Below are positions 1-12,800 of a stretch of DNA of 64,000 nt, one piece after another (position 1 is the stretch's first letter; every line of letters begins with the position of its first letter). Origin of the DNA: Corbicula japonica (taxonomy: Eukaryota; Mollusca; Bivalvia; Venerida; Cyrenidae); assembly GCA_038501625.1 (NCBI GenBank), contig JAZAYU010000035.1:1746001-1810000 (forward strand). Direction: 5' to 3'. Below the pieces are notes generated by a model. It did no database searches, had not been told where the DNA came from, and worked only from the letters and a program-made list of their open reading frames with translations. A program made the position numbers and the translations under genes.

Positions 1-667
1 GTCATTGACCTAAACATCAGAAAATCCTGGGCTGCATTGCATGGGTCGTATTGTTGATTAGTCATAACACGCATAATGCAGATTCTGTACATTGCAACAC
101 ATGTTAGTTATATTTATTTAAGGTATTAAAACAAGCTTTCCCCGTTATAGGTAGCACCTATTGTTATATTATCTTCTAAGTCGAACGTCAAAACATTAAA
201 GAATGTACATTTGCATATAAAAACAATTTGCCATATTTGCGTTTCACTTCTCAAATGATAATGATGGCATGCTGTCATTATGATCCTTTAATTATATTCT
301 AGTCTAACATATAAAACGCATAACAATCTCGTAATGGTTGTAGGATAGCGATGGAATTTAGGAGTCGGTATGTTCCGAAGAGTACCGGAAATTATGATAA
401 AAATACAAGACGCATAGAACACAGTGAACTAGACAGATACCGTATCAGAAATATGCACTGTGCGATATGAATTTACAAATCTGTCTTGTTATATCATTGT
501 CGCGGATACAAGATGCTATATTGTTCTTAAATCATTCTTTGGTGCATTTTGTATAAGGACGTATAATGGTTATAAAAGCTTCTACGGAAAAAAAGTTACA
601 CAACACTGCATATGATGGACAATACATTACAGTGTTTTCAGTCGGAATAAATAATAAACACATTTAC
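1..667. other. Left edge: intron of the CCP gene
   Basis: From about 171 the sequence is the standard 5' flank of a B exon joined to the A flank, including GAGTCGGTATGTTCCGAAGA near 361. Bases 1-170 do not match the array flanks I compared, so the array is interrupted or ends just left of here. No exon is seen. Confidence 0.6.
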
Positions 668-835
668 ATATTATGGTGCATTGTGGGTTGTCACTCCAGG
701 TCCCATCTGCCTGGCAAATGATTTGTGAACTTCCAGTGATGTTATAACCGGTATCACATGCGATTGCTATGGCAGTACCAAACGATGTGGCAGAACTATT
801 TGCTGTGCCGTGCTGTGGAGTCGGGTCGCTGCAGT
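668..835 (-). CDS. CCP array exon A1, last exon seen
   Basis: Type A with WSDNPQC where the other A copies read WSGNPQC. The donor GTAAATG is intact, so the gene continues to the left, beyond the window. Confidence 0.87.
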
Positions 836-3800
836 CTGGAAAAGAGAGCAACGTCCTTAACAGAACGTCTGCGATGCATTAAAATAATGATAAATGAATG
901 GTAGAACAGTGGAACACAACATCATTCAAGACGAATGACAAGCCAAGTTTTCATTACTAAAATGATTACTACACTGATAAATAATCTGTGACATTAATTT
1001 AATAATTTGACTTTCCGTAGTCACGTATTACCTTTACCTATCACTTAATATACATTGTGGTTCTAAACTAGTATATGAGGAATATTGTAACGCATCACTG
1101 CATATAACAGATAATTTACTTTATTCAGTTGGAATTCATAATATTCTTAAGCTTTATTACTTATTATGTTGCACTGTGGATTGTCACTCCAGGTTCCATT
1201 GGCCTGACAAATGATTGTGGATTTTCCTGTGATGTTATATCCTGTATCACAAGTGATTTCTATGGCAGTACCAAACGTTGTAACAGTTCCATTCGCTTTT
1301 CCATTTTGTGGTGTCGGATCACCACAAGCTGAGAAAGATAGTTTATTGATAGAATTGATACATAAATAATGTTTCGCGATGAAGAAAAAGTAAAAAAAAA
1401 AACCATAATTTTTATATCTTCAAAGTCGAACGTCAAAACATTAAAGAATGTACATTTGCATATAAAAACAATTTGCCTTATTTGCGTTTCACTTCTCAAA
1501 TGATAATGATGGCATGCTGTCATTATGATCCTTTAATTATATTCTAGTCTAACATATAAAACGCATAACAATCTCGTAATGGTTGTAGGATAGCGATGGA
1601 ATTTAGGAGTCGGTATGTTCCGAAGAGTACCGGAAATTATGATAATTTGGAGTCGGTATGTTCCGAAGAGTACCGGAAATTATGATAAAAATACAAGACG
1701 CATAGAACACAGTGAACTAGAGAGATACCGTATCAGAAATATGCACTGTGCGATATGAATTTACAAATCTGTCTTGTTATATCATTGTCGCGGATACAAG
1801 ATGCTATATTGTTCTTAAATCATTCTTTGGTGCATTTTGTATAAGGACGTATAATGGTTATAAAAGCTTCTACGGAAAAAAAGTTACACAACACTGCATA
1901 TGATGGACAATACATTACAGTGTTTTCAGTCGGAATAAATAATAAACACATTTACATATTATGGTGCATTGTGGGTTGCCACTCCAGGTCCCATCTGCCT
2001 GGCAAATGATTTGTGAACTTCCAGTGATGTTATAACCGGTATCACATGCGATTGCTATGGCAGTACCAAACGATGTGGCAGAACTATTTGCTGTGCCGTG
2101 CTGTGGAGTCGGGTCGCTGCAGTCTGGAAAAGAGAGCAACTTCCTTAACAGAACGTCTGCGATGCATTAAAATAATGATAAATGAATGGTAGAACAGTGG
2201 AACACAACATCATTCAAGACGAATGACAAGCCAAGTTTTCATTACTAAAATGAATACTACACTGATAAATAATCTGTGACATTAATTTAATAATTTGACT
2301 TTCCGTAGTCACGTATTACCTTTACCTATCACTTAATATACATTGTTGTTCTAAACTAGTATATGAGGCATATTGTTACGCATCACTGCATATAATAGAT
2401 AATTTTTATTCAGTTGGTATTAATAATATACTTAAGCGTTTTTACTTATTTTTTTGCACTGAGGATTGTCACTCCATGTTCCATTGGCCTGACAATTGAT
2501 TATGGATTTTCCAGTGATGTTATAACCGGTATTACATGTGATTTCTATGGCAGTTCCGAACGTTGTAACACTTCCATTCGCTTTGCCATTTTGTGGTGTC
2601 GGTTCACTGCAAGCTTAGAAAGAGAGTAAATATATAAAAATGGTATACGCTCGTATAACGGACATAATATTTACAATACAGTAAAATAATGTACACACAC
2701 ATAACAAATCGAAGAAAATTAATGCGCTAAATATGTCACACCTTAAAATGTTGCAATGTTGTATTATAATGAAACCTATTTGCCTAATTATCATAACCTG
2801 AATTCTATACTTCATTTACGATATAAATCTTACGAGTATTCAATTATTTTGAAAATATTCGTAGTCGTTTGTTTGCTCTTTCTCGCAGTTACATCCGATC
2901 ACTTAATGTACATAGTATTACATGTATTTGTCTTTTTTATAAAAAAGTTGATGGTACGGCTACTAGCAAAGTCTAAAAAACAAATGGCCCGGCTACTAGC
3001 AGTCTCTACTAGGGTTGACTAAGTAATCTTTTTCATCAATTTTGTTGTTGTTCTGACGTCATATTATAAATCATTATTAAATATCTCTAAAATAATTTGA
3101 ATATAGGCTAAAATTGAAATATTTTGATAATTTTCATCGCCTATTATCTCTGTAGCAGTATGCCGCAATCCCCGTTACAAATATATTACATGTGATTTCT
3201 ATGGCAGAACCAAACGTTGTAACACTTCCATTCGCTGTGCCATTTTGTGGTGTCGGATCACCACAAGCTGAGAAAGATAGTGAATTTATAAAATTGATAC
3301 ACAAATAATGTTTCGTGATACAGTTAATAAATATTAAAAAACAAACATTTTTATATCTTCGAAGCCGATGGTCAAACGTTAAACAATGTACTTTTGCAAA
3401 TAAAAAGAATTTGCTATATAATCGTCGCCTGGAAATTTTATTCTCAAATGGTAATGACGATATTATGTAATAGTTCCTTTTATTATATATCCTTCTAGCA
3501 CAATATATGAAAGGCGCAACAATGTCGTAAAAGTTGTAGAATAGCGACTGAATTTTGAAGTTCTGTATGTTCCGAAGAGTACCGGAAATTATTATCAAAA
3601 TACAAGGCGCATAGACCACAGTAAACTATAGAGAAACGGTATCAGAAATCCGCACTGTTGGATATGATGTAAAAAACTAACCCGCTGTATCATTGTCGCG
3701 GATACAAGATGTATTGTGCTAAAATCATTCTTGGGTATTTTTTTCTATAATGAAGTATGTTGGCTATATACGCTTCTACGGAAAAACAAAAGCTACAAAC

Positions 3801-6800
3801 CCTGCACACTATGGGCAATACATTACAGTGTATTCGGTCGGAATAAATAATAAACTTATTTACATATGATGGTGCATTGTGGGTTGCCACTCCAGGTTCC
3901 GTTTGCCTGGCAAATGATTTGTGAACTTCCAGTGATGGTATAACCGGTAACACATGTGATTTGTACGGCAGTACCAAACGATGTGTCAGAACTATTTGCT
4001 TTGCCGTGCTGTGGAGTCGGGTCACTGCAGTCTGGAAAAGGAGAGCGACCTTCTAAACGGGATATATGCAATGCTTTAAATTAGTGATAAATGAATGGTA
4101 GAACAGTGGAATACAACAACGTCCAAGACGAATAACAAGCATATTTTCTTTACTAAAATTATAACGTCACTTATGATATTCCAAAATAATTTATTAATTT
4201 AAATTTTGACTTTCTGGAGCCACGCATTACCTTTGCCTGTCACTTAATATATCTCTAAAAAGTATATGAGGAATAATGTACGCATCACTGCATTCAAACA
4301 GAATTTTTTTATTCAGTTGGTATTAATAATATACTTAAGCTTTATTACTTATTATGTTGCACTGTGGCTTGCCACTCCAGGTTCCATTGGCCAGACAATT
4401 GATTGTGGATTTTCCAGTGATATTATAACCGGTATTACATGCGATTTCTATGGCAGTTCCGAACGTTGTAACACTTCCATTCGCTTTGCCATTTTGTGGC
4501 GTCGGATCACCACAAGCTTAGAAAGAAAATGAATTTATAAAATTGATACAAAAATTATGTTTTATTGATACAGTAAAATATTAAAAAAAAACAAACATTA
4601 TTTTTATTTCTTCTAATTGGAACATAAAAAATTAAAGAATGTATTTTTGCATATAAAAACACTTTGCCATATCGTTGCTTTGAAATTTCACTTCTCAAAG
4701 GATAACGACGGCATTCTGTCAGTGTGTTCCTTTTATTATATATATCCTTCAATTACAATATATGAAAGGCGTAACAACGTCGTAATGGTTGAAGAATAGC
4801 GATGGAATTTTGGAGTTTGCTATGTTCCGAAGTGTACCGGACATAATGATCGAAATACATGTACAAGTCGCATAAGACACAGTAAAATCTAGAGACACTG
4901 TATCTTACAGTGTATTTAGTCGGAATAAATAATAAACATATTTACCACTGGCGCTTGACCAGCCGCCCCACCCCCTGCCAACCCTTACTAATACGCCCTT
5001 TTTTGTAAAAATGGTGTCAAGACACTAATATTATTCCATTCTATTAAAATATGCGAAAATACACCGACAAAATCGTATTCTAAAAAAATTATATTTCTAA
5101 GTATATAATTGAATAATGGTCAGGAACGGCTCCAGACCTTAGCCCCGTTCGAGAGGCTGTTTCTCCTACAATACTGTGGGTTCCAGCCTGACAGCTGTTT
5201 GGTTCAACGCAAGAGGGTATGATCTAACAGTAAATGTCAAAAAGTCTCATCAAAAGCTCGAAATACGCGTAATATTCAACAAAAAACGGCCTCCGAAATG
5301 CAGGTTCTTTTTTCATAGATTCTTCACCCCCGTGCGACTTCCGGAAATCCTTGACGCTTTTGTTATGAGCGTTCTAATTGGTCGAACAATTTGTGTGCAA
5401 AGTATGTCCCAGACTACGTCAATAGTTCTACCAATCAGACCAAACAGAAATATTTTTTATTAAGTTTGGATTAATAATATACTAAAGATTTATTACTAAT
5501 TATGTTGCACTGCGGATTGTCACTCCAGGTTCCATTTGCCTGGCAAATGATGTGTGAACTTCCACTGATTTTATACCCGGCATCACATGTGATTGCTATG
5601 GCAGAACCAAACGATTTGGCAGAACTATTTGCTCTGCCGTGCTGTGGAGTCGGGTCACTGCAGTCTGGAAAAGAGAGCAACTTCCTGAACAGAACGTTTG
5701 CGACGCATTAAAATAATGATAAATGAATGGTAGAACAGTGGAACACAACAACATCCAAGACGAAAGACAAGCCAAGTTTTTATTACTAAAATTACTACAC
5801 TGGCAAATAATCTGTGACATTAATTTAATAATTTGACTTTCCGTAGTCACGTATTACCTTTACCTATCACTTAATATACATTGTGGTTCTAAACTAGTAT
5901 ATGAGGTATATTGTTACGCATCACTGCATATAACAGATAATTTACTTTATTCAGTTGGAATTCATAATATTCTTAAGCTTTATTACTTAATATGTTGCAC
6001 TGTGGATTGTCACTCCAGGTTCCATTGGCCTGACAAATGATTGTGGATTTTCCTGTGATGTTATATCCTGTATCACAAGTGATTTCTATGGCAGTACCAA
6101 ACGTTGTAACAGTTCCATTCGCTTTTCCATTTTGTGGTGTCGGATCACCACAAGCTGAGAAAGATAGTTTATTGATAGAATTGATACACAAAAAATGTTT
6201 CGCGATGAAGAAAAAGTAAAAAAAAAACAACATAATTTTTATATCTTCCAAGTCGAACGTCAAAACATTAAAGAATGTACATTTGCATATAAAAACAATT
6301 TGCCATATTTGCGTTTCACTTCTCAAATGATAATGATGGCATGCTGTCATTATGATCCTTTTTATTATATCCTAGTCTAACATATAAAACGCATAACAAT
6401 CTCGTAATGGTTGTAGGATAGCGATGGAATTTAGGAGTCGGTATGTTCCGAAGAGTACCGGAAATTATGATAAAAATACAAGACGCATAGAACACAGTGA
6501 ACTAGAGAGATACCGTATCAGAAATATGCACTGTGCGATATGAATTTACAAATCTGTCTTGTTATATCATTGTCGCGGATACAAGATGCTATATTGTTCT
6601 TAAATCATTCTTTGGTGCATTTTGTATAAGGACGTATAATGGTTGAAAAAGCCTCTACGGAAAAAAAGTTACACAACACTGCATATGATGGACAATACAT
6701 TACAGTGTTTTCAGTCGGAATAAATAATAAACATATTTACATATTATGGTGCATTGTGGGTTGCCACTCCAGGTCCCATCTGCCTGGCAAATGATTTGTG

Positions 6801-9800
6801 AACTTCCAGCGATGTTATAACCGGTATCACATGCGATTGCTATGGCAGTACCAAACGATGTGGCAGAACTATTTGCTATGCCGTGCTGTGGAGTCGGGTC
6901 GCTGCAGTCTGGAAAAGAGAGCAACTTCCTTAACAGAACGTCTGCGATACATTAAAATAATGATAAATGAATGGTAGAACAGTGGAACACAACATCATTC
7001 AAGACGAATGACAAGCCAAGTTTTCATTATTAAAATGATAACTACACTGATAAATAATCTGAGACATTAATTTAATAATTTGACTTTCGGTATTACCTTT
7101 ACCAATCACTTAATATACATTGTTGTTCTAAACTAGTATATGAGGAATATTGTTACGCATCACTGCATATAACAGATAATTTACTTTATTCAGTTGGTAT
7201 TAATAATATACTTAAGCGTTTTTACTTATTATGTTGCACTGTGGATTGTCACTCCATGTTCCATTGGCCTGACAATTGATTGTGGATTTTCCAGTGATGT
7301 TATAACCGGTATTACATGTAATTTCTATGGCAGTTCCGAACGTTGTAACACTTCCATTCGCTTTTCCATTTTGTGGTGTCGGTTCACTGCAAGCTTAGAA
7401 AGAGAGTAAATATATAAAAATGGTATATAACGGACATAATGTTTACAATACAGTAAAATAATGTACACACACATAACAAATCGAAGAATATTAATACGCT
7501 AAATATACATGTCACACCTTAAAATGTTGCAATGTTGTATTATAATGAAACCTATTTGCCTAATTATCATAACCTGAATTCTATACTTCATTTACGATTT
7601 AAATCTTACGAGTATTCAATTATTTTGAAAATAGTCGTAGTCGTTTGTTTGCTCTTTCTCGCAGTTACATCCGATCACTTAATGTACATACATGTATTTG
7701 TCTTTTTTATAAAAAAGTTAAGTAACAATTTTTCATATCGTTATTTAAAATTTCACCTTTCAAATGATAATGACGACACACTGTCATTATGTTCCTTTTA
7801 ATTAATAACCTTCTATGTACAATTTATGAAAGGCGTAACAATGTCTTAATGGTTGTATAATAGCGATGGTATGTTCCGAAGTGTATCGCAAATTATGATC
7901 AAAATACAAGACGCATGGAACACAGTGAACAATAGAGACACGGTATCAGAAATCCGCAATATGTGATATAAATCTGAGTCGTTGTAACATTGTCGCGGAT
8001 ACAAGATGTAATGTGCTAAAATTTTTTTGGGGGTTTAATTTGTCTAATGAAGTATGATAACAGTGAACACTCGAAAGTCCGACCCTACTTCCGATAGCGC
8101 TGACTACATGACATAGAAATCGTGAAGGATCTTGTTAAAAAGCGGGTAAGAAATTGAATAAAGAGTAATTATTTAATTCTTTTAATTTAAACACTTAGAC
8201 TAGCAAGAAATAGAGTGCATCGAGTTATAAAATGAACGTGATACAACGTTAACTTCGAAAAAATACGATCGATCACGAAAATTTACAAAAAAAATGTCAA
8301 TCATGTCACTTCAAACGTTCATTTCAAAGCTTTATTTACAGTGTTCGGCCGAAATTCGTTTCACTATGTGAAGTGTATTCATTACTTTATCACGTCATGT
8401 AGTTAAATCTTGTCCCAACCCGCTAGTTTTCGAAAAATTCGATATTTTATTTGCACTGGTAGTGTGACAAGATGGTACGGCTACTAGCAAAGTCTAAAAA
8501 ACAAATGGTCCGGCTACTATCAGTCTCTACTAGGGTTGACTAAGTAATCTTTTTCATCAATTTTGTTGTTGTTCTGACGTCATATTATAAATCATTATTA
8601 AATATCTCTAAAATAATTTGAATATAGGCTAAAAATTGAATTATTTTGATAATTTTCATCGCCTATTATCTCTGTAGCAGTATGCCGCAATCCCCGTTAC
8701 AAATACTGTATATTACATGTAATTTCTATGGCAGAACCAAACGTTGTAACACTTCCATTCGCTGTGCCATTTTGTGGTGTCGGATCACCACAAGCTGAGA
8801 AAGATAGTGAATTAATAAAATTGATACACAAATAATGTTTCGTGATACAGTTAATAAATATTAAAAAAACAAACATTTTTATATCTTCGAAGCCGATGGT
8901 CAAACGTTAAACAATGTACTTTTGCAAATAAAAAGAATTTGCTATATAATCGTCGCCTGGAAATTTTACTTCTCAAATGGTAATGACGATATTATGTAAT
9001 TGTGTTCCTTTTATTATATATCCTTCTAGCACAATATATGAAAGGCGCAACAATGTCGTAAAAGTGGTAGAATAGCGACTGAATTTTGAAGTTCTTTATG
9101 TTCCGAAGAGTACCGGAAATTATTATCAAAATTCAAGGCGCATAGACAACAGTAAACTATAGAGAAACGGTATCAGAAATCCGCACTGTTGGATATGATG
9201 TAAAAAACTGACCCGCTGTATCATTGTCGCGGATACAAGATGTATTGTGCTAAAATCATTCTTGGGTATTTTTTTTCTATAATGAAGTATGTTGGCTATA
9301 TACGCTTCTACGGAAAAACAAAAGCTACAAACCCTGCACACTATGGGCAATACATTACAGTGTATTCGGTCGGAATAAATAATAATTTAAACTTATTTAC
9401 ATATGATGGTGCATTGTGGGTTGCCACTCCAGGTTCCGTTTGCCTGGCAAATGATTTGTGAACTTCCAGTGATGGTATAACCGGTAACACATGTGATTTG
9501 TACGGCAGTACCAAACGATGTGTCAGAACTATTTGCTTTGCCGTGCTGTGGAGTCGGGTCACTGCAGTCTGGAAAAGGAGAGCGACCTTCTAAACGGGAT
9601 ATATGCAATGCTTTAAATTAGTGATAAATGAATGGTAGAACAGTGGAATACAACAACGTCCAAGACGAATAACAAGCATATTTTCTTTACTAAAATTATA
9701 ACGTCACTTATGATAATCAAAAATAATTTATTAATTTAAATTTTGACTTTCTGGAGCCACTAATTACCTTTGCCTGTCACTTAATATATCTCTAAAAAGT

Positions 9801-12800
9801 ATATGAGGAATAATGTACGCATCACTGCATTCAAACAGAATTTTTTTTATTCAGTTGGTATTAATAATATACTTAAGCTTTATTACTTATTATGTTGCAC
9901 TGTGGCTTGCCACTCCAGGTTCCATTGGCCAGACAATTGATTGTGGATTTTCCAGTGATATTATAACCGGTATTACATGTGATTTCTATGGCAGTTCCGA
10001 ACGTTGTAACACTTCCATTCGCTTTGCCATTTTGTGGCGTCGGATCACCACAAGCTTAGAAAGAAAATGAATTTATAAAATTGATACAAAAAATTATGTT
10101 TTATTGATACAGTAAAATATTAAAAAAAAACAACATTATTTTTATTTCTTCTAATTGGAACATAAAAAATTAAAGAATGTATTTTTGCATATAAAAACAT
10201 TTTGCCATATCGTTGCTTTGAAATTTCACTTCTCAAAGGATAACGACGGCATTCTGTCAGTGTGTTCCTTTTATTATATATATCCTTCAATTACAATATA
10301 TGAAAGGCGTAACAACGTCGTAATGGTTGAAGAATAGCGATAGAATTTTGGAGTTTGCTATGTTCCGAAGTGTACCGGAAATAATGATCGAAATACATGT
10401 ACAAGTCGCATAAGACACAGTAAAATCTAGAGACACGGTATCTTACAGTGTATTTAGTCGGAATAAATAATAAACATATTTACCACTGGCGCTTGACCAG
10501 CCGCCCCAACCCCTGCCAACCCTTACTAATACGCCCTTTTTTGTAAAAATGGTGTCAAGTCACTAATATTATTCCATTCTATTAAAAATATGCGAAAATA
10601 CACCGTCAAAATCGTATTCTAAAAAAATTATATTTCTATGTATATAATTGAATAATGGTCAGGAACGGCTCCAGACCCTAGCCCCGTTCGAGAGGCTGTT
10701 TCTCCTACAATACTGTGGGTTCCAGCCTGACAGCTGTTTGGTTCAACGCAAGAGGGTATGATCTAACAGTAAATGTCAAAAAGTCTCACCAAGCTCGAAA
10801 TACGCGTAATATTCAACAAAAAACGGCCTCCGAAATGCAGGTTATTTTTTCATAAATTCTTCACCCCCGTGCGACTTCCGGAAATCCCTGACGCTTTTGT
10901 TATGAGCGTTCTGATTGGTCGAACAATTTGTGTGCAAAGTATGTCCCGGACTACGTCAATAGTTCTACCAATCAGACCAAACAGACATATCTTTTATTTA
11001 GTTTGGCTTAATAATATACTAAAGATTTATTACTAATTATGTTGCACTGCGGATTGTCACTCCAGGTTCCATTTGCCTGGCAAATGATGTGTGAACTTCC
11101 ACTGATGTTATAACCGGCATCACATTTGATTGCTATTGCAGAACCAAACGACTTGGCAGAACTATTTGCTCTGCCGTGCTGTGGAGTCGGGTCACTGCAG
11201 TCTGGAAAAGAGAGCAACTTCCTTAACAGAACGTTTGCGACGCATTAAAATAATGATAAATGAATAGAAGAACAGTGGAACACAACAACATCCAAGACGA
11301 ACGACAAGCCAAGTTTTTATTACTAAAATTACTACACTGGCAAATAATCTGTGACATTAATTTAATAATTTGACTTTCCGTAGTCACGTATTACCTTTAC
11401 CTATCACTTAATATACATTGTGGTTCTAAACTAGTATATGAGGAATATTGTTACGCATCACTGCATATAACAGATAATTTACTTTATTCAGTTGGAATTC
11501 ATAATATTATTAAGCTTTATTACTTATTATGTTGCACTGTGGATTGTCACTCCAGGTTCCATTGGCCTGACAAATGATTGTGGATTTTCCTGTGATGTTA
11601 TATCCTGTATCACAAGTGATTTCTATGGCAGTACCAAACGTTGCAACAGTTCCATTCGCTTTTCCATTTTGTGGGGTCGGATCACCACAAGCTGAGAAAG
11701 ATAGTTTATTGATAGAATTGATACATAAATAATGTTTTGCGCTGAAGAAAAAGTAAGAAAAAACAACATAATTTTTATATCTTCTAAGTCGAACGTCAAA
11801 ACATTAAAGAATGTACATTTGCATATAAAAACAATTTGCCATATTTGCGTTTCACTTCTCAAATGATAATGATGGCATGCTGTCATTATGATCCTTTAAT
11901 TATATTCTAGTCTAACATATAAAACGCATAACAATCTCGTAATGGTTGTAGGATAGCGATGGAATTTAGGAGTCGGTATGTTCCGAAGAGTACCGGAAAT
12001 TATGATAAAAATACAAGACGCATAGAACACAGTGAACTAGAGAGATACCGTATCAGAAATATGCACTGTGCGATATGAATTTACAAATCTGTCTTGTTAT
12101 ATCATTGTCGCGGATACAAGATGCTATATTGTTCTTAAATCATTCTTTGGTGCATTTTGTATAAGGACGTATAATGGTTATAAAAGCTTCTACGGAAAAA
12201 AAGTTACACAACACTGCATATGATGGACAATACATTACAGTGTTTTCAGTCGGAATAAATAATAAACACATTTACATATTATGGTGCATTGTGGGTTGCC
12301 ACTCCAGGTCCCATCTGCCTGGCAAATGATTTGTGAACTTCCAGTGATGTTATAACCGGTATCACATGCGATTGCTATGGCAGTACCAAACGATGTGGCA
12401 GAACTATTTGCTCTGCCGTGCTGTAGAGTCGGGTCGCTGCAGTCTGGAAAAGAGAGCAACTTCCTTAACAGAACGTCTGCGATGCATTAAAATAATGATA
12501 AATGAATGGTAGAACAGTGGAACACAACATCATTCAAGACGAATGACAAGCCAAGTTTTCATTACTAAAATGATTACTACACTGATAAATAATCTGTGAC
12601 ATTAATTTAATAATTTGACTTTCCGTAGTCACGTATTACCTTTACCTATCACTTAATATACATTGTGGTTCTAAACTAGTATATGAGGAATATTGTTACG
12701 CATCACTGCATATAACAGATAATTTTTATTCAGTTGGTATTAATAATATACTTGAGCGTTTTTACTTATTATGTTGCACTGAGGATTGTCACTCCAGGTT

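Noticed and set aside
1129..1332. Plus-strand open frames over B, C and F exons (for example starting MEFIIFLSF or MVLIIYLS)
   Set aside because: They are antisense shadows of the CCP exons. They repeat only because the exons repeat and have no splice or domain support.
2756..3022. Recurrent plus-strand frame starting MLYYNETYLPNYHNL (also 7532, 13070, 19630)
   Set aside because: It lies in the intron between C and D, is kept only by unit duplication and ends differently in unit 1. No motif or signal for expression.
5176..5463. Plus-strand frame in the F-G intron block
   Set aside because: Units 2 and 4 have lost its start through a small deletion, and no protein family is recognisable. Treated as a non-coding intron block.
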